NCBI GenBank assembly: GCA_023053545.1 | Contig: JAKZAN010000005.1 | Span: forward strand, 5,208,001 to 5,272,000 | DNA from: Lepidurus packardi | Taxonomy: Eukaryota > Arthropoda > Branchiopoda > Notostraca > Triopsidae | Direction: 5' to 3' | Length of the DNA: 64,000 nucleotides | Shown here: positions 26,201 through 40,300 of the stretch, in pieces | Position numbering within the stretch: position 1 is the first letter of the stretch | Layout of the letters: every line of letters begins with the position of its first letter | The notes under the pieces: model-generated | Told to the model about the DNA's origin: nothing | The model's input: only the letters and a program-made list of their open reading frames with translations | The model's database searches: none | Translations under genes and position numbers: made by a program

Positions 26201-29200
26201 ATCAACAAAGCTAAGCTAGAAATATGGGTTAGGTCCTTTTTCAGAAGTTCTTCATGCTCTCAGATCATGCACAGGTCTTAAACCCAATCAAATTCGAGTT
26301 TCAAGGAGCTAAAACCATGCCCATCAGGACGGACGTACCTATGAGTGACTGAGACTAAAAATTGAGTGGCATTGGACCAGTGATGCTGGACTAGTGAAAT
26401 ATACTGCTTTTTTATATGTGTTTAATGATTGAATTCGACAGAAACACAAAAGAAAGTCTTTAAAGTATCGTATTGAATATTTTTCTTAGACAGACTTTTC
26501 TACGTGCGAAAGTCAGAAAGCCACATCTACAGCCAAAGTTTCAACTTGTTTCAAACTTTCAAGATTTTTCACTAAAACTGCGTAACTAATTGACACGCGA
26601 GCTTTTAAATTACACGCGTAAACTTCAAAATGATATGGTCTATAAAGAAAGACAAACCTACAAATGTCTGAAAGGTAAATTTGTAGAAAATGTTAGCTTT
26701 CCCAAATAAGTTAAGGGGTAAAGGTGAAAAAGAGAGACAGGAAGAAGGAAAAAAAGCCGAGTTTTTCGTTTGTTAATGAGCTTGAATCACTAATGGGGAT
26801 TGCGATTGGCCATCTTTCAGGACTCGAATGAGTTCCTCTTCCTGGTCGGACATCACCCAGTCCGATGACGTCACAACCACCTGGTACAACAATACACCCC
26901 AGAATTTTTTTTCTTTTTCAGACAATATTTTAAAAACAGAACCAATTAAAGTAGTTCTAACAGGCTTCCCATAATCCTCACACTTATTTTCAATTAGATT
27001 AAACTTCTTAAAAGTTGTAATGACAAGTTTCTAAAGTGAACAGGGAGCCTTAAAAGGGGAGTGGACTAGGGGTAGTTTTGCTGTACCAGACAGCTTCTTT
27101 TTATCGCAATTAAATCGATCCTAACACGCCATGCTTTACGTGACTTAGAAACGGTTGGTTCATTAAAGGAAAAAACACGTTAAATTCTACAAGCAACTGA
27201 CTTTAGTCCACCACCCTCCAAACTACTCCCTTTGGTTCACTAAATTTGCGAATAAAAAACAGGCACGGATTTTCTCCCAAAAACGCAAAATGGAATCATC
27301 TTAGAAACTCGTACCTTGGCCGAATCTTTGAGGTAAATCATGGCAGGATCGTTAATGCTTTTGCCGGAAGCTGATTTAGTGGCATGAATGAGGTCGCCTA
27401 AAGCGGAGGCGACGTCCTTGACTGCGTTGATTAACATCACCTTGCAACGAATAAGAATTGTTAAGCAAGTTCATAAAGATGAAAAAGAAAATCTAATTTT
27501 TACTTGGGCTTCTGGATTATTGGATCCTAGGGCTGCTGCTCCCATTTTGACAGATTCCGCCAACTGGACAATGGTGGCCACCGCATTTTGGGCGGCGACT
27601 GCCAACTGTTCTTGCGAAGATGCCGCTCCTGCCACCAAAGTCTTGGTATCTTCCACCAACGCTTTAGCCGTTTTCAGAATGTGCTCACGTTGACTCGAAA
27701 AAGTGTCGTCTTCGTTCTCAGGATGCAAGGTTCCCGCTGTCGCAAACAGTATAGTCGTATCCAAATCCCCAATAATGCCTAGAACGAACAAATGAAATAA
27801 ATACATACATAAAACCGATATTCGTGGTAAAGATTGAAAGATGTAATTCAGGTTTGTTAATAATACCTGAAACAGTCGAAGCCGCGTTAATGCAGGCCTG
27901 CGTTCCCCTAGCGGACGCTTGAAGTGCCGCCAGAACATGAGACGCTTTTTCTTGTACGCTGCGACCCGCGTCCGACAAATCTCGCTGCGCAAAGACGTCT
28001 CCTTGCGCAGTTTGACAAACACCTCCGGTTTTGACCATTTCCACGCACGCTTGGCCCAAATCCTGCACGGCTGACTTGATTCTCACCGCCATATCCACCG
28101 AAGAGGTGGCCATGGTCGCTCCCACCGTATCTTCCGCCAGTTGGGAATAAGTGTGCGTCAACGTCGTGCCCAATTGTGCCAAACGATTTGGATTGCTTGT
28201 CGATGTAGTCACCTAACGCAGAATCGGTTTGAATGATTTACGTTTAATTCAAATAACTGACGTAAAATACCATTTCTTGGGCCAGACGCGCAATCTCTTT
28301 GGTGGCGGCCACCATACGCGTTTGGTAGTCCACGAAACTACCTCGTGATGCGTCATCTTGGTACACACTGTGTGCCATATTGATATTGAGCGTACTGATT
28401 CTGGTCATGGCTGTCGCGAGCGAATCCACCAAGCCCGAAACCACTCCAGCTTCCGTGGCCACCGTTTCTAGGGTGGCCGTCAATTCCTGTAAGGCTTCTT
28501 TGAGGGAGTCTGAGGCTTCGTCCAAATCTCCGTGCGCATGCGTCGCTTTGGCGTTGCCGCCTGCTTCTTTGGCTGCGTATACCAGCTGGACAGCACATTC
28601 CCCAACCGTTTTATTCTGATCCAGTAACTGCATTTGCTGTTTGGAGTTGAGGAGGTGGGAGGCAGAGCCAATAGCGCCGACTACCAAAGGCTGGAAGTAG
28701 CTTACTAACTGAGCCACGGCGTGGCCGAGTGATTCCGCCTCTGCTCGAGCGGCTTGACGTACGATTTCCACACTGGCGGCCATGTTGGTAACACAATTTG
28801 TGGCCTGTTCGGCATAAGCTTGTGCAGATTTGTCTTTGCGTGGGGCCAAGTTCTGCGAAATGGCGGCTAAGGAGGCTTGATCCAAATCACGGATTCCGGT
28901 GTTTAATTTATCCAAAGCTTCGTCGCATTCCCGCTGCCCTGGAGCTTTATCTCTGCAAGGAATAGAGAAATAAACAAAGATTACTGCTAAGTAATACATG
29001 AGGTTCTCAGATTCAACAATAAATGCCTCCAAGAATGCACCCTTTTAGAAAGCATTATTCGACAAATATTAGCAGTGGTGGGTCGTCTTCAAGGCTTAAG
29101 TGTGTACGAATAAATCTATGAATCATTTGGTGGCAACAATTCTGAAGTCGTACTTCGAAGTATGCTCTCCAACTTTAATCATGCGTAACCGCGTTTCGAG

Positions 29201-32200
29201 ATGCAGTGGACGCCGCTTATGGTGATCACGTTTGTCAAGAGAATATTGATTCTATTAAGCGAAGATTCCAATAACTGAAAATCGGAAACTGTGAAAATGT
29301 GCCAAAGCATCGTTTACTTTTTAACACTTTTTCACGCGTTTCCTTTTTCTAGATTCACGACACCCAGTATTGTTTATTTCGTAACGATTTTCAACAATTT
29401 TGATTGAGGAATTCCTAATTTAACGATCGCTTTTCTTTGGGACAAATCTTTGAAATTTAACTTGTCCTGAGTTTCAATGAACCTCTTTTCTCTTTTACAT
29501 CAACTCTTTAAATCAACTCTTTTCTCGTTCGTCGCCATTTTCATATAACCGCACGTCTAAAACACAACTAACACCGCGCATTTGAAGCCTACTCCTACGC
29601 TTAGGTAGGGTTCTCAACACGAAATCCCTTCTAATTTTCCCAGCCAATTAAAGGAACGAGTCACTCAATTGAATAACCTGCTCATTCAATTGGCTGGGGA
29701 CTTTGGAAGGAATATCCCTTAAGCGTAGTAGTACGCTGGGAATGACAGGATTGGTCAAAACCACGTAACAGCTATAAATCAATTGGTCAATATGTGAAGT
29801 CCATGTAGCAATCACTACTGTAGTTTCATCACTGTATATGCGAAGAATCTTTTGAAATTGATTCTAATATCCGAAAGTGTGATTCAAATGCTATGAATTT
29901 TATCATTTTGAATCGGTCCTTTAAAATTTGATTTCGTAAAGCGGCTGATCCTAATAACCAGTGATCACAATAAGCGGCATCCACTGTAGTTTTTTAGCAA
30001 ATGTGAATAGTACCGGTGATTGTGGGCGTTTTTGTGTAAATAAAAATGAAAGAAATGAGATTAAATCTTACCTGATGGACGCTACGAGCTTCTTTATGGC
30101 ATCAGATACGCTCTTGCTGTGATTGGCCAGTGCCTGCCAAGTAGGTGGGTCCTTGGGATTAATAGCGAGGGATTTGGCGGACCAAATCATGGAGCAGGAT
30201 CCTTCGATGATAGCTTGCCCTGCTTGGCAAATGGGTTCTTGCGCTTTTCTGCCCTGATTGGACAAACGCGCCGGTACGGAGGTGAATTCTGGTGAGGACG
30301 CAAACGTCACCAGTCCATCCACCGCATCCAATAAGGGGCGGGTGGCCGTCGCGCATTGGCTGCGATGTTCAGGACTGTAATCCTGATCCAATGCCTTGAT
30401 TTCCTTCACGAGTTTCGCGGTGGCGTTCGCGACATCTTTGGCCGATTGAACAAAATGGCGTTTGGCCACCGGATTGGTGGTCTTAGCCGACGCTAAACGG
30501 CAGGCATTGCATAGGGAAGAGGTGTGCTTGGCAATAATGGTGGCTGCCGACAAAACTTGCGGCTGGGAAGACGTGGGACTCGATAAATTCTGACATGCCC
30601 CTTGAATCGCTTCAGCGGCGCGTGTAAAGGACGCTTGATCAACCAAACCGGGTTTGCAAGCCACGCTGGAAGGGTCTGATACGGCCACCAAATAGGCGGC
30701 CTGCGCAGCCGCTTCAATTAGTCCGCAAATCGCGTCTGATACTTCACGCACAGCCTCACCAAACGGTTCGTGCTCGGATCTCTTGGCGTTGTTGGCGATA
30801 CCAGTCATTCCATCGCCTAAATTAGAAATGGAACATTCGCATTAATACCCTAACCGTTCGCATTAAGAAGTCACAAGAAAACTTAACCCAAACTCTTGGA
30901 TTTGTCCATTACAGTCTCCAGACACTCGAAGTAAGATGTGTCATTGACGGGTTCAGAAGGATTGTCCAATAAGGACTGCGTAGCGCGAATGGCGCGAACG
31001 GCGTTGTCGCATTCGCGTTGGCCAGGTGCGCCTGAGGCGCAGACGTCAACCAACCCGTTAATCGATTCTGTCACTGCCCTATTTTTTAACATAATTTAGT
31101 ACATTTCAACCTTTAAGTTTCCTTAATTGTATTTCGAATGGGTAAAAAAATTATCGTCAATTGACTTGAAAGAGATGCCTAATATTATCAGTAAACTTAA
31201 CATTATATTTACCTTGCGGCGGCAGCGAGCTGGTTACGCGTATTTGGAGCGTTGGGATCTGCATTGACCGTTTTGGCCACCGTGAGCAGTTTAGAAGACA
31301 CCATGCTTACATTCTTGAGCGAAACGACCATCTGACTGCGCACTTGTGCATCCTAGGAAAATTAAGAGTCCAGAAAATAATCATTTTTTCTTCAATTCTT
31401 ATGAAATAAATGACTTTACCTTGGTTTGACCAGCAATTTCAACACTGACGCCAACCAGATTCTCAAAAGCGTTGCCATATTCTCGGGAAGAAGAGGCCAA
31501 TTGGGCAGGACCCTCCCTTGCAGCTCCGACCACGTGGCCAGCGGCATCGTGAAGATCTCCTGCCGCATTTCCGAGCATCGCTTGAAGTTCACCGTACGAT
31601 TTGTCGGATTTGGGAAAGGGCAACGTGTTCAAGTTAGTCGAGACGTCTTGGATGTGTTGAATAGCCGTTTCAACGTCCTTATGGCCAGGTAAGCAGCTCA
31701 CGCATTGTTTCAAGGACTAAAAAGTGTAAATAAAGTAACAAAATACACCGCTTTTATAAGTATGTGATCCTCCTATGCTTAAGAATGTCAAGACTTGTTG
31801 TACCTGAGAGACGCCACGGGCTACCTGAGCCAATCGCTGCTGGTTCGCAGGGTTATTAGGCTCTTTGGTAACATGGCGGGCTTCCAAAATAAGTGTCTGG
31901 GATTGTTCCAACACTTGATGTGCGCTTTCAATAATCCTAGAAAAAAAAAAACGAAATAGGTAATCAAGTTACGACACTGCCTTTGCAAATTAAAATGTTT
32001 TAAAAACTTACTTAAACTGCACGTCTTGTTCATTTGTTGTGGCAGCAACAGCTCTTACTGCATTGGTCAAATCTCCTAACGCCGAAGCCACGCCTGTAGC
32101 CGCACGACTGGTATATTCGGAGTTACCTTGCGACGCCGATGTTAATAGCTGCGCAGTTGCCGAACCCACGGCTTTGGAGGAAGCAGAAATCTGCTGCGCG

Positions 32201-35200
32201 GCATATTCGGGCTATAACAAAAATCGTAAAAAAGGGAAATTTAATATCTAAAACTCTAATCAAATCGAATCAAATCTCTAAAAAATCTAAAATCGAATCA
32301 AATTGAATCAAATCTCTAAAAAAAAAAAAAAAATTACCGTTTCTCCTGGCAATGGTTTCAAGTTCATGGCTTCAACAGCCTGTTGGAAGGCGTCCAGTTG
32401 ACTCTGCAAATCTGCCAACACATCCAAAGCAGCTTCGACCTCCAAAGGTCCACAAGCTTCGCGACTTTTACCGACTGCGGAACGCAAGTCCGTTAACGCT
32501 TGTGTCAATTGCTTGGAGCTATTGTTTAATTGCATGGCTGAGGACGCATCTGTCACCGTGGGCAATGCCGCCTTTTGAAAATATAATAAGACCATAAATT
32601 AGTACCTAATCTGACTTAATCTGGCTAAATGGCTGTATCTTACCTTGGAGGCATCGCTTAGTTGGTTGCCAGCTTGCAAAAACTCCTCACTGGCTGAAAT
32701 GAGCGCTAATTTGGCCGAAGACGAGTCGGGGTTGGCCAAAGTGCCCTTGACACCTTGGACTAACTGGGGAATCAGATCCGCTACGTGTTTGCATTCGTGT
32801 AAGAGCGATTCTTGGGTCGCAATGCTGTCCATGTGATGCCCCGCCCCCTGGGAGGCGGCTATGCATTGCGTGGCAGTGGCCGCTGCATGTTTGGCAGCCG
32901 TCTAGACAAATTCGCTTAATAAAACAAACCCTCCACAAAACTAAACTAAGATCAAATTCACCTCCAAACGTTTCAAGATCTTCTTTTTGATGGCATCACC
33001 AGCGGCGACGTTGGTGGCTTCTCGCAAGTCCTCCGCAGCTCTTTTAAGCTTTCCTTGCATATTGCCATCTTGCGGACTCGAAGCGCACGCTTTGGCAGCC
33101 TCGACCATTTTTGCGGTAGCTTCTGCTAAAATCCTGGCCGCTGCCAAAAGACGATGCTGTCCGTCAGACTCGGGTAAGGCTTCAGCTTCCCCCTATAAGT
33201 ATTAATTTTTTTTAATTTCATTACATATTCCATCAAATTAAAATAAATAATTCCTTTCAATAACTAATTTTTTTTAGCTACTTTCACTAAATTTTCTCGT
33301 GTTTTACCTTAATGGCTTGAATCAACTGGGCCGTGGCTTGGGCCAGGACACGTGCCTGCCGCACCATTTCACCCGGATCGCCTTCCGCCGCCAAAAGGCG
33401 ATCCGAGGCGACCATAATAGAGTCCACTGCTCCCTCTTGCACACTCTCCCTGGCCCTGTCACGTGATCCATCCCTAAAAAGGTGGAAACATTAGCCTTTT
33501 CACTCTTCTCAAATATCCGAAGAAACAGAAAGAAAGAAACGGTACTTGACGTGGACTAAAAGCTCATTCAGGGCCTTGGAGACTTCCCCAGCTGCCCCAA
33601 TAAGGTTTCCATTCAAAGATTCGTCTTGAATGTTCTCCTGACAGACTACAACGATAGCTTCTACCGCTCGGGCGACTTCTCTGGTGGCGTCAATCAAGTG
33701 TTGCTGGCAAGCGCGGTTGGAAATGGTTGGCGCCACTACTTTGGCGCAGGCCACCAATTGGGAGGTGGCTAATGCACACTGCGTAGCCGCTCCAATGACG
33801 CGATTTTGCGTCCCCTGGTCACCACAAGCCCCTGCCACAGCCTTCGCTTGCAAAACCAAGGCTGCAGTAGTATTAGCTACCGCTTTGGCCAAGCTCAGCA
33901 AAATGCCTTGTACTTCGCTGTCAATTGCGTCTTCCTCCCCAATCGTAGACAAAACCTACGGGGAAAATCAGCTCTTTAGGTCAGATATTCTTGCTTAAAA
34001 TTCAATATTTATACTTGTTGAGAGGCTTCGCCCACACGAGAGGCTGCTCCAAGCAAATTCTGTCGGGATTCCTTCGCTTCAGGCTGGGCGGCGCTAAGCA
34101 GATCCGAAAAGGCGGAGCAAAGCGTGCGCGCGGCGTTCAGAAGACTATCTCCATCGCGTCGATCATCCTCCATCAACGCAGCAATCATTCTGACACCGCG
34201 AGCCATTTCGGGCAGGTTGGAAGAAATGGTAGAAATGGCCGCGCCCACTGCCATATGATCAATTTCTTCAGGAGGCCCTAAAATCGGGCCCAAAATTAAC
34301 CTCCAGTCCATATTAGCTAAATACACGAATGGCAAACCTGCAGTATGGGCCAAAACGGAGGCTGTGGCGGCATTCATGGCCGCAATTTGCGAAGAAACGT
34401 TCTGTTTGTTCGTATCTAAAGTAGTTTGTTTCCATTTAAGTGATGCCTTAAGAAAAAAAAAGTAAACCAAATTAATAAATGAACAAAGATTCCTAATTTC
34501 TTTCAATATTTTACCGGATCAGTTCCCAAAACCGGAAGTTGAGCTACATGCTCTAATTCGTGTTCGGCAGTGGCAACAGCGTCATGGCCAGTAGCAATAG
34601 TTGTGATCAACGCTCGCTGTGGTTCACTCAATACATTGGCCATACGGGGATGTTGAACCTTAGGACAGAAAAAAAAAACAATAAAATAAAACTCACCACT
34701 TCTTCTTCCAAAGACTTAGCAAACCACGTTTCATCAGTTGCTTGAATGACTAATCGTGTTCTAAGCTTTCAAAACCTACTTGTTGGGGGACATAAATAGA
34801 AGCTGCATGGAAAGACAACATACAATCATTAAAGATAACCGTTCAGACGCTAAAGTTGCATAATCTAGGCACAGGAAGTTCGAAATTCAGATTTTCAAGT
34901 CAATAAAAAATGTTTAAACCCTTACAATGCATCCTCAGAACCATAAACGCTAGAGATAGCAAAATAAATGCAGAAGTATTTACTACTAAGGCAAAAAAGT
35001 GGAAAAGTGAGAAAAAAAATTCAATAAATTAAAGCTTGTATACCGTTGGTGGGGCGTGCCCAATGTTGACCTGCCCCTGGATGGTGGGCATCTGTGCACC
35101 TTGCATATGACCCGTGTTATAGGACTGGGGAGCTGCAAGACACAAAAGCAATGCAAACTTAAAATTTTTTCTTTTTTTCCCATGCAAATTTGAGGGAAAA

Positions 35201-37366
35201 AAGTCAACATAAGAAGGCAGAAACTTTACAACCATACACCTCTCCGTAAAGCACATATGCTCAATTTAACTGTTCAACTCAAAACAAATAAAGCAAAAAA
35301 AAAATATACTCAAACTGAATTTGTTTCAAGGGTGTTCGAAAAAATGAGTTACAAAATACTTACAATCTGCAGCGCGAACTATAGCTGGCTTTGCCACAGA
35401 TTCGGTGTTTACTTTTCCTCCTTTGCTTCCTTCTTGATGTTGCATAATAGTGGCCCTACTCGATTGAATACAAAAAAATTAGTTTTATGGTAGCAAATTG
35501 ATTAACTCAATTTTAGCTCAAATGTTACTTTAACGGAGACACACTATCTTCTACCATCGTGGACCCTTCATCTCCCTCAATGCCAAAATGATCCTTGGAT
35601 TTTTTCTGTGTAAGAAAAGAGAAATACTACCATTAAGAAGGAGAACTACAAGACAATCTCTGCAAAATCACCTTTTTGAGGATAATGTCGATATATCCAC
35701 CGATCAACTGAGAAATTTGCTCGCCTTCGGGGGTTTGTACTGAATAATATTGGTCGGAATAATCGCCAAAGTCCAATGTGAAAGTATTCGGTGAGGCCGC
35801 CCAACGTCTGACTGTCGTTAAAGGCCAAGTTCTCAAAATTTCCTTGGTTTTCTCATCCAATCGCAACACGGAATCTTTAGTCACGCCTAATAAGCGTGGA
35901 ACTAATTTGTTCTTGCCCTTCATCTTTTCCTGTTGACAAAAATATGTTAATTTCCTTCTTTTCTTTTGAACTTGTAATCTGAAATATCTACACGTTTCTA
36001 ATTTTAATTTTACCTTAACCAAGAAGAAAGTGACACCATAGGTGCTCAAAGCACGCGCCGTCTTAACGTAGGCAACTTTAGAATCTATTTCACTCAACGT
36101 TGCGTGTTTCTTTTGTTCCATAAACACCTTCTTTTCGATTCCTTTCACTTTAATGTACGACTGAGGCAGAAACTCTTTTAAACTACAAGAACAACCTTCG
36201 TTAAAATCCATTTCAAGTCATGAAACAACGTTAGAAACTTTGCGAGTCTTACTCTAAAAAGCCAGGTTTGTGCTTATTCTCGATGTAATCCCCAAACTGG
36301 GCTTGACATTGGATCCCAGCGAATTGACAAGCTTGATCTTGGGTGACTGGATGTGTTCCGTTCAAAATCGAATCGCGTGCCTGGACGAATAACAGGTTCA
36401 GCTGAACTGGATCACGCGAATCAACGTTTCCGTCCGAGAAAAAATATTTGCGTCTCAATAGCACCGTTTCCTGCTCATCGATACCTTGCTCTCTTAAAGT
36501 TTTCGATTGATCCACCCAATTCACTGAAAGATTTTTAAAAAGGGAACCATAAAAATGCGGTTTTTTCCTTAGAACGAATGACAATTAATTACATTCATCG
36601 TCAGTTTTGATCTTCTTTTTCAGTTGCTCCATCTTCTGGTCTCGTTCTTTGTCATCTTTCTTGCGACGTAAAGTCAAGGTCCCTGTATTGGGCTTATTTT
36701 CAAGTTCTTCTTCCAAATTTTCGCGGACGAGTGAAAATTCGTCATGATTCGTTATCCCGATTTTGGTACAAATCACCACCATCAGGTTCGAGACGGGCTG
36801 GCTGTCATCTACCAGCATCGTTTTCAGCGTCCCATCCAACATGCGCACTTTCAACTGACGCATTTTTCGCCGATACTCCAACAAGTCCTGCAAATTAATT
36901 AAGTACTTCATTAGTTTTGACATAATTTATTTATTTTTCTAAGAGCCTAGGCTTTAAACGGTAAAAAACTTACGCCACTGTGAAGCAAGTAATAGCCCAA
37001 ATTCCGGCCTGGTTCAAGCCACACCCCTTTCTTGGGGTCTTCGTCCGCCAAAAAGAGCCCATAATCTTTAGCTGTATACATTATTAAAGACGAATTAGTA
37101 AGTGGTTAAGAATTATACAAAGTTCTGCACACGATCCTTGTTATCTTATAATGAACACTTTCTTGCAAAAAACGAAAAAGCCGCAAAAAACAAATAAGAC
37201 AAAAAATTTAAAAAAGAAACTGAAACTTACGATGTCCCATATCTGCTTCGGTTATCTTTTCTCGCACGATCCTACACGCATCGTAGATGGTGGTATTGGG
37301 ATCAAACTGCATCGTCTTGGTCACATCTTTCTCGACGATGTTAACTTTGAGCGACAAGGCCGCCAT
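23267..37366 (-). CDS. TLN (rhea): Talin
   Basis: Cytoskeletal adaptor linking integrin tails to actin. 36 coding exons sum to 8,400 nt (2,799 aa). Start ATG at 37366 (MAALSLKVNIVEKD). Order: F0/F1 ubiquitin-like region (MLDGTLKTMLVDDSQ), F2, F3 PTB-like domain (KRWAASPNTFTLDFGDYSDQ as in talin, read RRWAASPNTF), linker, then helical rod bundles rich in Ala (e.g. NRVIGAATQCALATSQLVAC), the I/LWEQ actin-binding region (LISAAKQVAGSTAQLLVACK, QAAGNAVKRATDNLVKAAQQ) and the dimerisation helix. Major exon limits include 37366-37231, 37071-36974, 36887-36593, 36523-36253, 33955-33546, 30816-30072, 28952-28271, 28212-27867 and 24118-23267. After the helix a Ser/Thr/Gln-rich tail of about 210 residues follows (from KYRPGEEGDQEGYFSGY), longer than in vertebrate talins. 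Introns at 26056-27314 and 28953-30071 are unusually long for this gene. Confidence 0.96.
26773..26880 (-). CDS. Candidate alternative terminal exon of talin
   Basis: Inside the 1.26-kb intron between exons 27440-27315 and 26055-25939. A 36-codon stretch is open in the frame set by the upstream exon, preceded by TTGTACCAG, and reads VVVTSSDWVMSDQEEELIRV then LKDGQSQSPLVIQAH and stop. Its start resembles the regular next exon (VMVTNVTSLL). If used it would end talin about 600 residues early. Support is only an acceptor, frame and the resemblance; chance is possible. Confidence 0.3.
   Translation of the reverse strand: MVVTSSDWVMSDQEEELIRVLKDGQSQSPLVIQAH
29204..29986. mobile_element. 783-bp MITE in a talin intron, Tigger/pogo-like ends
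   Basis: Inverted ends CAGTGGACGCCGCTTATGGT at 29204 and CAGTGGATGCCGCTTATTGT (minus strand) at 29986, about 24 of 28 bases matching. TA follows the right end and TG precedes the left, consistent with a decayed TA target site. No ORF. It accounts for most of the 1.1-kb intron. A smaller foldback (CTACGCTTA...CCCAGCCAATT, 29595-29730) is nested inside. Confidence 0.7.
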
Positions 37367-40300
37367 GGCGCTCGATTTTGTTTTTTTCTTCAATTAAAGA
37401 ACTTGCTGTCTTTTCTTGTTTTACCTGGCGAAATCAAAGATCAGATTGTGAGTGAATCTAATCCCCAAAGCCGAACGACACCATCCGCACAGGTAACTCA
37501 GGTACATGGTTATTAAAACTACTGCCATAAAATCAACCCCCTCCCCTCGCCAAAAAAAGAAGAAAAAATAAAAGTGGTCTCAAATCCAAATCTTTCGATT
37601 TCGTCACCTAACCCCCACCACGAACCGGACAGGAGTGCGAGGGGAGTTCTAAGGTATCTGTCTGGGACGCAGGGCTATTTGAGATGAGATCATCAAGAAA
37701 GAGCAGTGAGATGCTGCGAAAAAGCTTCTGCGCCCTCGCTCGACCTCGCATCTCGCGTGCCCGGACATTCTTCGAAGCCTGCGGTTTGCTCCAATAGCGA
37801 GCTGCGAAACGCCTTCTGGGATTACTAAGCACCAGTAGGCGTTTCCCCCAGCTTCAGAGAACCTAAATCGATCCGGTGAATTTGAGAGGTTCACATAATG
37901 AGGCTGTGCAATGTAACCTGCGTCAACTCGCTCCCAATTTTCTAATGGTGGCCGCCAGGAAATAAATAAAAAATTGAGACATTTCTCTTTTTTGGGCCTG
38001 AAAATGGAAAGATTTTGGCTTGAGGTCGTGTCCTAGTCCATAAACTTGACTGCAGCAACCTTAAAGCCCCCCAAAAAAGCAGACGAAAGCGAAGGCACTC
38101 GCCAAAAGACTGCCCAGTGTACCATAACGTCATAAGAACGCCATTGTATGCGCAAGAAACGAGAAAGAAGACCTTCTCCTTTTACGTGACAACCCAAAAA
38201 ATGCTCATTAGAGTCTAATACCCATGCTGTAGAAGGAAAGTTGCCTTTAACGCGATCATAAACTCAAAGCTAGACGCAGGTTAGTACAAATCCGCAAACC
38301 TAACCAGCAAGCCATCGGGGCCGGATGATGGTCCTACTCCCAGCAATGAAAATGGACTCCCATTTTGCAGAATAAGTACTTTTAACAACCAGACATCGTT
38401 TTAGGGTTATATCTGTAGCATTTAAAACTCTTAACCATGCAATAAAGTTAAAACCGAAGATTTTAGGTTCAATCTAACGAACCAAGGCGTTGGAAATTGT
38501 TACAAATTAAAGATGACGGCCCGTTCAAGGGCTATGCCTATTATCACGCCAACTTCGAACGTTTTTGACCACGCTATAGCTCTATTGTCCTACAAGTCTT
38601 ATTTGCGCTAATTCGCAGTGTTTACTTTTACCTATATGCTGAACTTTTTGCGCAAAGAATGTCCATTTTGTAACGGGCTTGGCGGACAAACGTTATAACT
38701 ATACAAAATACAGTTCTAACTATAGCTATAACTGTATAGTTATAGCCTGGTTTAAATCCCAAAGGAGGGGGACAATTGTAAAACTCTTCTATCTGGTTGT
38801 CAATTGCCTTTTTATGCCACAACAGCTCCAGCGGGACGAGTTAGAGGAGTGTTGTATTTGTATATTGTGTGTTTGGGGAAGGGGGAGTTGTAGATTTCAC
38901 TCACCGATATGTCTTGGTTAGTCGGATTTTGCGTTCGAATGAAAATGAAACGGAGCGAGAGAGGGGGGAATCACGTCCCCGTCCCCTAGATTGGAATGAA
39001 GGGAGAGATTTTTCTCTATACTGATTTGATGGGAGGCAATTACCTCCCTCCTCCTCCTACAATTACTATACTCTTATAAACTCAGCCTCCTCTATCTCCT
39101 CCCATCTACAATAAAAGGAAGTTACATTTGGATGGGATGCTGTGGAAACTGTGGATATACATGAGATTGAAAGGATGAGGATATGGAGGGGGTACCAAGC
39201 TAAACCAAAATGCCTGTCACAATAGGCCTGGATGGATGTGGAGAAGAAGCCATCCGGAAGTGGAAGTCGACAGAGAGCTAAGATGCTCTTTTGGCATCTT
39301 TCTATGGGAGGCTGAGGGATGTTGAAGGGTGAAAAGGGGCGCCAAAGAGGGGGGATACAAATGTTCCATGTTATTCATACGACAGAGAGGTTCAATGGAA
39401 TATGGATATTTTGCCCCCTTTCGGGAATTCAAGCAAAATGTTGACATAGCTCTCTCTCTCTCTCTGAGTTACATGTTTTGCTGCTGGGTTAACGCAATTG
39501 CATATCAAAATGATGGATTTATATCCGTAACAAATCAAGCGGGACGAGACAGTCCCCTCAGGCCTTATTTATCTTGCAGAAATGCAGACTCACAACTCAT
39601 TACAGCTGACACCATTATAACAGAACAACAGACGAAACCAAAGTGTCTGACAAAAAGCAATGTTGTCAGAAACCTGGGATGACGTACTCCAAAAACGGGA
39701 CAGGGTAGACTTTTCGTCTTTGTCAGCGTGCCGCACTTTAGTAAGTGTCGAATCTATGCAGCTTGGTATGCTAGGAAAGGAACTTGTGGGACTGTCAGGA
39801 AAGACTTTTAAGAAAACAAGCGTTCTACTGGGGAGATATCACTGGATAAGGAGTTCAGTCTTTGAAGTCAGAGATCTACACGACAACTGGGAACACAGAA
39901 AGTCGGGTACCAGATTGGCTACGCCCATGATCTATCGTTCGTTTTCGTTCGTTTCTCCGGCGGAACAATCGACAAACTTTTTCCTAATGATAGAGGCAGC
40001 CACACCCGACAATCAATGTTTCCTATAGCTTGAAAACTCATATCCTTTAAAGCTTTTCCCTTTGGATCAGAGAATTTGATCCAACAGCGACAACAATTCA
40101 AACTGCGGTAGTCAAAGAGAAGCTGACAACAGAAAATCTCCCGCATCCTAAGATTAAGTCCGGTTACAATTTTCTATTCCTGTAAACTAGAATCCTTATT
40201 ATTTGCTGTTGAGCTAATGGACGAATATATGAGCACATTGGGTTGGGTAGTATGCTCAAAAACTAACGTGTTGGATAGTATTTCGTTTGCAAATATTTTC

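Noticed and set aside
37608..37894. Two overlapping minus-strand frames of 74 and 81 codons
   Set aside because: They overlap each other in different frames and neither resembles a protein family; likely chance in a GC-richer patch.
39660..40028. 122-codon ORF with ATG start in the talin upstream region
   Set aside because: No recognisable motif, no splice or promoter context, and composition like surrounding non-coding DNA. Could be revisited with RNA-seq.
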